Assembly (NCBI GenBank): GCA_036872755.1
Contig: JAVHNS010000013.1
Location: 930,001-994,000 of the forward strand
DNA: 64,000 nucleotides
Direction: 5' to 3'
Source of the DNA: Orbilia blumenaviensis
Lineage: Eukaryota; Ascomycota; Orbiliomycetes; Orbiliales; Orbiliaceae
Position numbers and translations under genes: made by a program. The notes under the pieces are model-generated. The model did not search any database, had not been told where the DNA came from, and saw only the letters and a program-made list of their open reading frames with translations. Positions 37,255-48,300 of this stretch are shown here, in pieces (position 1 is the stretch's first letter; each line of letters opens with the position of its first letter).

Positions 37255-40200
37255 GCGACGGTGCAAATGTAAATGTCAGATAACTCTATTTAAATATGCT
37301 TAAGAACTCATGGAATTGCTTTAAATACTATTTCACATTAGCTAGTCTTGTAGTATATTCTGACATATTGGACACTGTTGTGTAAAAATAAAGGGTGAGT
37401 TGTCTCATAGTAAGTGGTTAGACAATTGCCATGCCCCTCGCCCCGAACACGCCCATTTGATCAAGATCAATGAAGCAATGCACATATCTACTTCCCGATT
37501 AGTTATCGAGCCGGTCGGCAATTTAGATAGGTATCACAGCATGCTTGCTCCAGCCCAAGGTAGGTTACGTCCCTTTCCGAGCTACCCCTTCGGCTTTTCC
37601 ACAGCTAGCATTAGCAAATTTAAATCGGCAGCTTTAAAATACTAGGGCTAATCTGATATATGGGCCACGGCGTAACTACCACCATCTCGAATAATTGTGG
37701 GAGAATATAATTCGCACAAAGGCTGGATTAGTACTTCTTCAGGCCCTGCAGTCGCAGATTGGTGACTAATGGCAGAGAGGGAACCACCTTGAGTTTTTTA
37801 ATTTTGGATATCAAATTCTACAATAACATGCAACACAAAAGGTTTCGTTGGATTTGAGATCAAGCAAGCATATCTAACCCAACATGTATTAATATTAATA
37901 TAATCAATACCCAGGACGGGAAACTTAGGTGGGGACTATTACCTTCTCGGGGTTTGGTCCTAATCAGGGAAGATTTAAACTAACCTAGCCTCTAGTTAAC
38001 TTGTGAGTTATAGTTAGTCTGCAGGTTTGATTATGGTTGGGATTGATTTGTTAGCCTACCTTGGCTTAAGCTTACATGGCTGGCTGTAGCGATAGCGCGT
38101 CATTAGCTTATGTATAAACCAGTCCTACAAGAGTTTAAGTTGGACATCACATACCCAGGAAACGCTCTGGGGGGGTTGGCGAAGGCTGTATACATGTAGC
38201 AAACTATTTAGCACAAAGAATTTACTTCAGCTTATTGAGCGTATTGTGCGTGCACTTCTTTTCATGTTATCTATACGACCTATCGAAAGTCCATTCAGGC
38301 ATCAGAGTGCCAGCCAATGGCTATATTAATAAATGAAGGTTGCTCGCTTCCCTTACTGATTATTTTACTGGGCTGGTTGATGGATAGTCTTTTTATTATC
38401 ATTATTAGCAATGCTGGCTTCGCTTGCGAGGTTGCTTGGATATCTTTCTTTCTATCTTCCGCTGGATAGTTGAGCACGAACTCACCATGCTACCCGCGTG
38501 CCTAAAGGACGCGATTTTGACTCCGTTAGAAATTATGACCTAGCATCCGAAAGGTTACGTTACTTCCGATCATAACTTTTATCTTTTGTTTTCATCTGAG
38601 CCCCTCGTATTGCTAGTCCGTTAGCGACTTTACTATTTGTCGGAGGTTTTCAAGCCGGAGTGATTCGCCGACAATGACCAACCTAAGATCTTGACTTTTT
38701 TTTTTTTTAGAAACACTAGTTGAGCAGCTTAAAAGATCTGAATACCATTTTGTCTAGAGGTGTGGCACCAGTTTGATGTCGCAAAGGAATTCAGAACGGG
38801 TGTAGGCAAAGCCGATCGTTAACTTGGGACCTCAATACGTCTATAGAGCATAGGAAAGCCACGGATACACCAGTGACATAGGCTAACTCTTGGTTTCAAC
38901 TTGTCTCGCCCCTTTTTTACCGCATAATGCTCCCTGAAAACCGAAATATTAACCTGCTGAGTCGGTGTCACTAGTATATCGCTAGTGCGGTCAATTTTCC
39001 ACAGCACCTTCTAGAACCCTCCATCACGACACCTCCCAAACCTGGAAATTTATCACTAAGTATTGTTCAGCTCGGTGGATTGGGTAAAGATTTTTTTCTA
39101 CTTGAGTGTGAATCTATTTGCAGGTTTATGTTTGGGGGCACGGTCCAGGAACGCAGGGCGTGAAATTCGAAAAGCGAAACGCGAGCGCAGAATCACCCAT
39201 TTCGTCCAGTCCGCGGATCCAAAGAAAGCAGACATTCTCCCCATAAGATTTCATATTAGTTCTCCTTTTGTTTTTGTTTTTGAAAAATTCTAGGGGCTTT
39301 TTAGCTTTTAAACAGGAAATCTACTTCGACACCATGGGCAACAGCGACCGTTTCACAGTTAATCTGTTCCTTTTCGCATTTTCAATTCATCCCCCGCCTC
39401 CACAGGATTAATAAGATTAAAAACATAATCCAAGAAAATATATATCGGAGTAGGTCTTCAATCAGCTAAGTCTAAAATCCTCAGTGGGACTCGTTCAATT
39501 GAGAGATTATCGTCGGTATTATCATCCAACGGAAGTTAGCGTCACATATTTCTTCCATAACATCCGACCCTGGGACCGTCTCTGATTCCATACCGCTAAA
39601 CTATGTAATTTTACCCCAGAGAGATCCTTAGCTCTGTATATACCTTATCCTAGGTGCTGGCTAACCTGAGCCTTTGTATTTCTATTTCATTAGCTATAGA
39701 GCGGTCGCTAGCCAATACACTTCACTAGCAATTCGACACTCAAACACAGACATTTATACATCCGCGGGCGCGTTTTGAAACTTCCAATAACTCAGATCGT
39801 TTTCCGACCGATACAACTTATTTATCTGGCCACCTTTCATCTACTACGATTTGAGGTACTCGCAAATGCGTGTATCTTTGATCTTGGGTAAAGTGCCTTG
39901 TGACCAGAGAGCTAATAGTAGCATGCAAGATGATATTACCACAAATATAATATTCGCTAATAACCAGCTTGGCTTTATGTAGAGTAGAAGTCTGGACACG
40001 AGACAGTGGCTGAACTGTGTTCGAAGATTATCGGCTTGAATCGAAAAGACTACAAAACTGACCGGCCAATTGGAATGATATCTAGGTAGTCTCGGTCCTG
40101 GACGCTGTTGAATACATATCTAGACACTCTAAACTCTATGGCGGTGAAAATTTTAGGGAATTGCCTCCTCCTCCTCCTCTTCAGCTCGATGGGAATATTT

Positions 40201-41455
40201 AGGATCAATGAAGTCGGCTTCATCACCTTACTACCAGGGCACTGCGCCCTACACCAATACTAACCTTAACCTACGCGCTCCACCACGCCTACCTTAAACC
40301 TGGATTTCTACGCCGCTTCTTCCGGAATTTCATTCGTGCAGATTTAAACAGTTCACGCTCAAGACAGATTTTCTGTCTGTCAGACCCCAGCTTCCATGGA
40401 TCCAGTCTTAAAATCGTCGTTTCGTTTTAAACCTTTTGCCCCCAGACGGCATGTACCAGGATATTTAACGGCCCCTGGATATCGATATCAACCTAAGTAT
40501 GTGCCATTTGAGTAGTCGGTCCCAGACGCTCTTGGCCATAACTGCGCCATGTGAGCGTAATTTTCCTAGTTCAAATTCAACATTCTAGGCCTAAGCCCGT
40601 GTAAAAGAGAAAACACTAGATTCCACTTCCCATAGTATACAAGTTGAACCAAAATCTAATGCTTATCACACATTTACCTCTAGAAGCCCTGAGCATTTAA
40701 GAACCTGCATACTACTTCACTGCCTACTCAACCTACAAAATCAGTTTGTAGGAATCTAAATCGTAGGAATATCCACTAAGCAACTTTATAAAGACTAGTT
40801 TAGAAACCCAGGTATTGCCATTACCATAATGGTATCACCTGATGCAAAGGTTTCTGTTCCTTTCGGGGCATCTTCCTGCATACTCGGCACTCTTTAAAGG
40901 ATAATAACGATGGGACGGTATACATACCCAACTATGCAATTGTCCTATTAACCGGACATGACGCCGAATTTCAGAAATGCGAAAAGAATATAAGACGGAG
41001 ACCATCGTTACTACTGCTCATATACGTGGAGTTGGCACAGCGCAATCTTAGCTCTCTTTATAGGCTCTAGGCACAGTTGTGGTCAACAGCGTCTGGGACA
41101 GAGACTAGGCTTTAGGGGTCTTCGTATCTAGACTATACACGGTCGCTGGTTCTAGTTAACCTGGATCGACACTCGTAGAATATTCGCATAGACAAATCGA
41201 AACAACAATACAGCGCCGGCGATATTCCGCTTATCCAACCGTAGATACATATATTCTTTGGTATTTTAGCTATCAGCATTACCAAAAAATATTTTTATAC
41301 TCGAGAATCACAGGCGCCCTTTGCCGATGGACATGAAGCTATACGGTATCACAATCATTAAATTATAATATTAATCATGTCAAAAATTAAAAAACAGAAA
41401 TAATTCGTCGCGATTGTCATTGAAAGCAGCAGGTCAGCATACTAGTAAGCAACCA

Positions 41456-42853
41456 TCAAACAACCATGCTATCAATCCGGTCCTCCTCCTCCTTAAACAT
41501 CAGGTATAGGTTGGCATCTTTTGGACTCGGTTGTCTAACAGAGTAGTTTGGCCTTACTCCGACATCCTGTAAAAAGCCCCCATCGGGAAATCTTTCCAGT
41601 GACTGCCTTACCCACTCCACCGCGCCAGGCGTACTACTCCATGAGGGGTATAGAAGCCCCACCGCTCTTTTAACATCTTCGGAGGGTCTGATCGGTAACT
41701 TTGGCACTTTGGCTTTTCTCGAGAACCAGAAACGACGACGCTTTGGTATCTTCTTCACGTTCTCCTTGGCCCTCAGGCCAGATGCCTGGGTACTATCAAT
41801 AACTTCCAATAAAAGTGGCCAAAACCCCGGGTTATGGACACAAACAACCTTGAAGCAATAATCCCTCACAGCCTCAAGTTTCCTGACACCTTTGCGATTC
41901 CCGGCCTCGTGGAAATTCCGAATCCCGCGAGCTCGTAACGTACCAGTGTCAAACAGCTCCTCTCTGATAAGCTGAACGACATCATAGTTCAAACGGTTGA
42001 CAAACCACCATTCCATCTCGTTGAAGGCTTTGAGAGTCGCGAGGTCTTGAAGCCACCATGTTAGGCATAATACAAGACCACCGGGGAATCCAATCCCTCG
42101 CCGTATATAGTTCTCAACCGGCATTTCGAGACCATCGACGATATCTTTGCGAGGTACGAACGTCCCAAAAAGCCTATCCGCTGTTCGCAAAACCGGCTGA
42201 TAAGTACTAACACTAATATTATGACCGTAGAACGTCGATGTTAGCTGCTGCTGTTGGTGTTGAGTCGGTTTAGGTCGTTGTGGGTTTTCAGAATCACTTG
42301 AACAGCAGAAATATTGAAAATAAAAACATCCCTGGTCGTTTCGCAAGCGAAGAAAGGTCACAAAGACGGGAAGCAACATTCTGTGGCGGTATCTCCTATC
42401 GGGGTCTGGTACCATATATATTCTCTTGAGATACTCAAAAGCGAGTTGTGTGGCAGGAAGAGTGTTGAGCTCTAGAAGCTCGTTCACAAGCCGTTCTAGG
42501 TGGTCGCGATACTCTTCAATAGTATCATATTCATAATTCGGCCACCCGTCTGTTGTGCCATTTATTACGGCTATCATCCGGGTATCCGGGTCGAGATGCT
42601 CGTCGAAGTTTCCGTGTGCCCAAAAACATTGGCGACGACTTTCGGATATATCAAGGAGGCTCTGTTGAATTGCGACACATGATGATTCATGTCTTGGCCA
42701 GTCAGCCGCCATATGTGGGATGCTGCAGTAGTGGATTGCTAGACATCTGCAGAGGAAGGAACTGGTTCGGGTAAAACATATGGCGCAGATCGGATAAAGT
42801 GGAAATGCATTCTGATTTACAAGTCGGTATTTAGAGTCTATCCGGGATTCCAT
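41456..42853 (-). CDS. MYND-type zinc finger protein of unknown function
   Basis: A single open frame of 465 codons begins with ATG at 42853. Near the N-terminus a MYND-like finger is visible: C23-X2-C26, C35-X-C37, HYC43, H47, DW at 51-52, H55 and C59. The ending DWPRHESSC is the classic MYND finish. Two points depart from consensus: the middle pair is CXC rather than CXXC, and the Cys usually four after YC is His47. The rest is a roughly 400-residue region with hydrophobic and aromatic helices that I do not recognise; no SET domain is apparent. MYND fingers usually bind proline-rich partners, and many fungal genomes carry numerous uncharacterised MYND proteins. No intron is needed. The next gene upstream is divergent, over 1 kb away. 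Confidence 0.8.
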   Translation of the reverse strand: MESRIDSKYRLVNQNAFPLYPICAICFTRTSSFLCRCLAIHYCSIPHMAADWPRHESSCVAIQQSLLDISESRRQCFWAHGNFDEHLDPDTRMIAVINGTTDGWPNYEYDTIEEYRDHLERLVNELLELNTLPATQLAFEYLKRIYMVPDPDRRYRHRMLLPVFVTFLRLRNDQGCFYFQYFCCSSDSENPQRPKPTQHQQQQLTSTFYGHNISVSTYQPVLRTADRLFGTFVPRKDIVDGLEMPVENYIRRGIGFPGGLVLCLTWWLQDLATLKAFNEMEWWFVNRLNYDVVQLIREELFDTGTLRARGIRNFHEAGNRKGVRKLEAVRDYCFKVVCVHNPGFWPLLLEVIDSTQASGLRAKENVKKIPKRRRFWFSRKAKVPKLPIRPSEDVKRAVGLLYPSWSSTPGAVEWVRQSLERFPDGGFLQDVGVRPNYSVRQPSPKDANLYLMFKEEEDRIDSMVV

Positions 42854-43967
42854 TGTACTTGAGCGAGCGCAACCGTGACGCCGGGATTGTCCTTCTAAAA
42901 TGAAAATTTTAGGAGACTAAATGCGCGACAGGGTGTTCATGGAAACGGCCAGTGAAAAGCGGGGGTTGCCAAGCTAAACTTGCTCTAGGGCTGAATATTA
43001 AAAGCTGAAAACGTGCAGCCTTGTCATCGTACTCCCTTTTTGCTGCTCTAGATCCGATGTTACGATTGGGGTGAGCAGCGAGTACCTCAGAGTATGTGGT
43101 ACCGTGTTGTCTGGTTCCAACGAGACCATGTGGTACCAACAATGCTATAAATGGTGAGCTCGTGTTGGTATATAACTCGTGGCTGGTACAGCGGCGTTAT
43201 CTATCCGAGTTCTCTCCTCTAGATTTGCGGATGGGCTTTGCAACCATTTAAATCAGAGTACGAGATTGATCCACCATTCTATACCAGTGTCTGTGAAATT
43301 GATCTTTGTCGAGCGCTCATAGTAACATGCTTGCGAAACCGAGAGCCGTATATTCTACGCCGTAGCCATAATTGCAACCGTGATCTTGGTCTAAAACAAG
43401 TATATATACACAGGTGGTACATTCTAAACTCAAATATACACAACTTCTAAAGAACTAAGAAGATCAGGCCGGCGGTACGACATTTATATACAAAGCATCA
43501 CCAGGGGCTGTCAACACGTCCTGAGGATGGATGGGCACTCAGGGCCCTTAGTTTATACGCCGCAGTTTGTACTCCAGTATACTTGATCAAGAGTTTGCTA
43601 CAGAGTTCTGAAGACTCCCCTCTGTCTTTGTAGGACGCACATGTGTGCATGTGGTTTGCTAATCAGAGCTTTGCGGATAGGGGAATCGACTTTGTTTAAT
43701 TCAAGTATGTACTTACACAGACATCATTCCAGCCGTTTTATTAGGTGGCATTCTGTGTTGTTTCTGCTGCAATTTCCTGCCTTATGATTGGCTCCCCGTC
43801 TTGGCTTCCACGATAAACATTTTGTGTTGTCAATACACTCTCCAGGTGTGTCTTAGCCATATCAACAATGATCTAAAGAGCACTGCACACCTTCCCCCAA
43901 TCCTCCCCTAGACCAGTGATATAAGCCCACCATCATCATCAAATCCACCAAGCAGGTTGCTCTCTCC
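42854..43967. other. Intergenic between divergent MYND and Cys/His-motif genes
   Basis: About 1.1 kb separates two divergently read genes. No further gene is recognised. It probably holds both promoters. No repeat copy of the TGGTCTCG family is seen here. Confidence 0.6.
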
Positions 43968-44877
43968 ATGTCTATCTTCGGCGCTATAACTACCTTCGCT
44001 GCCTCATCTCTGACCACTGCTCTCCTCGAATCCACTAAGCAAAACGCGCCTGCGCACGAGCAACAACAGAGGGAGCAGCAAACAGACGGCAGCGGCCATA
44101 GTCGTCCCAAACAGTCGATATTGCCACAAAAGGAAGTAGCAACGGGACCAGGCTCTCGGATTATAGACCTATCACCTTCGCAACCGCCACCACCACAGTC
44201 AATCAAATCCAAATTTAATACTGCTCGTGCTGCCCCTGTTGGCACCATTATACAGCAGCAAAAACCAAGAAGTATTCGACCAGCTATCATGCAACCAACC
44301 GGACTGCCCCAGAACTCAATATGGAGCACAGTAAGCACTCCTAAAGCAGGGTTTCTGGCGCAGAGTCATTAAAACTAACTAATGCCCTACATAAAAGATG
44401 TCCTATCCAATTCCCCGTGGCCCCTGCCTACAAAAGTCTAGCCTGATATCTGGCTGCTCCTGCCAGCGCTTCATGGTACACCCTTTGAAGGCCACTACAT
44501 CGTTCGACTGCGACGGTTGTGGTCATCACGCGAGTTTTCACAAAATGAAAAGTCATGAGGAGGAAGTTGAGAATGCGGCGAGGTTCAGAGAGAGTTTATT
44601 GACGGTTGAGGCCGCCGTTGAAGATAATGAAATTAGGAGTAGTAGAGGCAGTAATGGTAACAGTGGTAACAGTGGCAGACGAGCGATTGGGTTACTGGAG
44701 GGAAGAGTGGAAGACGTGGAAGAAGATGACGACACAGTTGATGGGGACAGCGAGTATCTGGAGCCAGATAGGAAGAAGAGAGCGGCAGCGGGGAAGAAGG
44801 TAGCAGCTGTACCGAGAGCGACTGGCGTGAGGGGTGGGAAGCGAAAAAGAGTCGGCGAACTAGTCACTATCGAATGA
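43968..44877 (+). CDS. Hypothetical protein with CSC...CDGCGHHASFH motif
   Basis: Two exons, 43968-44330 and 44398-44877, are joined by a 67-nt GT-AG intron with an ACTAACTAAT branch region, giving 280 codons. Exon 1 codes for a low-complexity Gln/Ser/Pro-rich N-terminus. Exon 2 begins MSYPIPRGPCLQKSS and contains SGCSCQRFMVHP and then FDCDGCGHHASFHK. The CxC, CxxC and HHxxxH residues make a small compact Cys/His cluster that could bind a metal. A Ser/Asn/Gly repeat, an acidic stretch and a basic tail (GGKRKRVGE, a possible nuclear signal) follow. I have a general impression of similar CxCGHHAxFH motifs in uncharacterised ascomycete proteins but cannot name a family. Exon 2 alone has an ATG in frame at 44398, so a shorter product starting there is possible. 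Confidence 0.6.
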
Positions 44878-45308
44878 TAGGTTATTATGATAGTTTAGCG
44901 CAGGCGCTCTACACCTATCCATGTCGGCGTTTGGGAACGAAAGCAATGTGTTCTGCTGGCGTCTGGGGCTACTTCTTTTAACCAGCAAAATAGTTTAGAT
45001 TATCATAACAGGCATATCGGCGTTGAGAAGCACCCGGTCCGAGGCTTCTCCTGGCATGATACATGATGAAGCAATCAATTTTAATTGTATATCACTCAAT
45101 TTTCTGGTAGGTAGAGTTAGTTACATCAATGCTATATTGTAAACTACTAGGAAATCGATCTCCGGAACACCATCCTCGCTGTATAGCTCAAAAACAAGAA
45201 AAGAAACGGGAAAAGAAAAAAGAGGGGGTAAAACAGTATAGAAGAACAAATGGGATTCAAGAACAAAAATTAAGAAAAAAAAGCAAAAGGGTATATACGG
45301 GAATACAT
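44878..45308. other. Intergenic between convergent genes
   Basis: Only about 430 bases separate the stop of the Cys/His-motif gene (+) from the stop of the large fusion gene (-). The stretch is A-rich on the plus strand (45200-45290, many AAAAAG runs) and should hold both 3' ends. No gene is seen. Confidence 0.6.
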
Positions 45309-48300
45309 CTAAGAATCGGCTTTGATCACAGCCCTCACGGATTTCTCTTTCTCGAACCTCTTCCAAAACTTCGCCAGATTCTCATACCTAGCCCCAGCGC
45401 CATCCTTCTGCTTCACGTCCAAAAAGCCAAACTCTCTTAACCTTTTAACATAAGGGAAAATCGAACAGTCCACAACATTGACTCTGCTTCCGACCCCCTC
45501 GGTCTCAGAACTCACGCTTTCCCTCTTTGGCGAATACCAGTTATCCCAGTACTTCAACTCCTCGTGAACCTTTTCAAACAGTGGGTGTTCAACCATGACA
45601 CTTCCCGCGCTAACAACGGCCAGCACCTCCATTGCAGCCTTCAGTCTCCTCACTTCCATCAACCCACTCAAACATCTCGCGTACTCGGCTCGTCTGGTGA
45701 CTGGGTCTGGCAACAGCCATTTGGCGCCTTCTTCCACAGCTGTCGCCAAAAACATCAGGATAGCTTCTTCTCCCACAACAACCGTCCTATCCCTATCCAC
45801 GTCTTCCAAAACTGGTAAGTCTCCTCTAAGTCCGCCAGCGATTTCCATCCCTTTGACTTGTTCAATCCCGACCTCTTCGATGACCACATCTTTCCAGCCC
45901 ACAACCTCCATTGCGATCCTGACCCCTATACAGCCAGGGTCGCCCTTAAGTACTCTAACCTTCCTCTTCTGCTCTTTGAAATGTAAAACGTCAAAGCCTT
46001 TGCCGTACCACTCGTCCCATTCAAACCCAGCGCCCATCCTATTCTCCGCCGCAAATGCAAAAATCATCTCCTCAGCCCTCTTTTCGTCACCAACAATGGT
46101 GTTCTTGGCTTCCTCCTTCGTTTTAGCGGTAGCGCCCTGACCCCATATTTTCTTCTCATCTTTGCTCAAAAATGTACCAATATGGCGGAAGGTCAGAGAG
46201 ATACGCTCGCCAGAGTAGGCCAATTCCTCCGCTGATTTATCGCGAAGTAGACGTTTGTCTGGTTGTATGCTGTGCATCCATTTTTGGTTCGTTGGAAGGC
46301 CAAGGACGAACATTGAATTATGAGGCAGTGGGATCTTCTGGATAATGCGCGGTTCTTCAGGTTCCTCCGGTTCTTCCGGCTTTGAGGGTTTCGTGGTAGG
46401 GGCAATATCCACGGCCGGAGCCTCTTTGGCTGATTCCTGAGGTTCTGGTTCCGCCGTCGGTGCAGCCTCCTCCTTTTTCTGGCTATCCTGTGCATGAGGA
46501 ACCAGTTTCTCTCTCTCCCTCTTCTTAGTCCTCAGAGTCATAACCCTCTGCGCGCCCAAGCTCACATTAACAATACCACTGCCTTTCACAATATCCAGCG
46601 TCTTGTCTGAATGCTCAGAGATATAATCTGCGCCAGCTCTGTAAAGCTGTATCAGAACATGATTAACTTTATGCCCCAGCTTTGCCTCGACATGTTTTCT
46701 AATCTCCTCCACTGTCTTAGAAAATGGAAGCAGTGGTGGGGATTCGTCGGATGGGTGGCGGTAGATTGGGAATGAACCGTCTTCGTCGATCTGGCCTTGT
46801 ACGGCTACCAAACGTGGGACCTCACCACCACGATGGTACATTACTCGCCATTGAACCTCGGATTTTACTCGAGCAAAGACGTTGGCGCTGAGGTCTGCTG
46901 GGAGCAGGGACGTAACCAAAGAGGTGGTGTCGGTGGGCTCGCCGAGGGTGTCGGATGGGCCCAAGGTGGTAGAGTGGTTTGCGTCCTTACGCTTTTGTTT
47001 GCGGGCATGGTGGGTGGATTGAGAAGCAACAGTGCCGACGGCCTGCTCTTGGGGAGTGGAAGCCGTTGACGATGCTGGATCGGAGGTAGGAATTACAGTG
47101 GTGTCAGCAGCGGGCGCGTCAGATGTAGACGACTGTTCAATGGGAGCCGCGCTGGTAGAATCTTGGTTGGGTGGTGGTGGGTTTTCAGTTGTGTTGTCGC
47201 TTTGTGGCGGCGGAACCACAGCTTCAGAATCAGATAAAGGCATTGTATCCTTTGGAGTATCCCTTTCAGAAGGTAAAGTAGAGTCAATTGGTAATGCTGA
47301 TGATGATGAAAGGGAACAGGAAGGAGCCGTCGATTGAAGCGTTTTTATAGACTCTTCATGAGGTTTGGTGGAATGATTCTCAGCGTTATCGACCTGATCC
47401 TTCACCGGTTGCTCGCTTGCCTCTTCGGGTGTTCGAGTTCTGGTAGCTTCCCCAGACTTGTTCTCATCGACTTCTTTAGTTCCAACAGCCCTAGGTTCAA
47501 CTTCAGCCGCAGATGTTTTAGATGGTAGTGACTCCGATTTAATATCGGGGGCTGGTGCCGGGATCAATGGATCGATCTTCTTCGTCATGATGCTCTTGAG
47601 AAGCTCGTCCTTTGCAGCCTGTGACTTCTCAGCCTCACCGCTGGATATGGAAGATATGCTCAGGTTGCTCATTGCACGCGCAATCTCCAGCTTCCCGCTG
47701 TTGCTAATGCCAGTTTTATCTGGTGAACCTGGTCGATTCTTCTTCTCTGTCGGGCGACGCATCGTGATCTTTGCCCGTACCCGTTCTCGAGGCATCGCTC
47801 CAGCACCGGCAGAAGAACCTGGCGAAGAAGGACCAGGCGCAGAGGAAGATGGACCAGACACCCTCGGTCGGACATTGCGCTTAAATTCTTGGACGCATAT
47901 TTCCTCGTCCTGATTGTCGAGTTTGGATGCATCCATGCTGTAGGGCCGCTGTAAGATCGGCGTTCGTTCGATGATGCTCCTTTCCGAAGATAATGAACTT
48001 GTCGGTGAAGACGACCTAGCATCCTCTTTCTTTCTTTCTGGGAGTTCAGGGGCTGAAAATTGGAATCCACTGACGGGTGCACTGTTTGGACGTTGTAACG
48101 CTGTGGATGCGATCTTTCCGAGTAACTGATCTGGAGTTTTAAGGCTCTCCCTGTGCGCAACCCTGCTACTTCCATTGGCGATAACCCTCCCAGCGCCGTT
48201 GACCGTCTTCCCGCCTTCTCCGACTCTTGAGCTCCTCTTGACCTTCTTAATTTCTTCCTCATCTTCTTCGGTCGTGCTACCCACTTTGAGTTTCTCCATC

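Larger units (their letters stand above)
29051..41455. other. Gene desert: 12.4 kb without recognisable genes
   Basis: No open frame shows a convincing domain or splice structure. Visible items are repeat copies at 32047, 32713 and 37236, a tRNA-like element at 37135-37203, palindromes at 34793-34804 and 35091-35102, two TACCTAGGTA palindromes (33942 and 35395), and a faint dehydrogenase-like fragment at 34160-34345 (-). A CpG-richer patch lies near 34620-34980. No transposase, reverse transcriptase or long terminal repeats could be recognised by eye. Confidence 0.55.
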
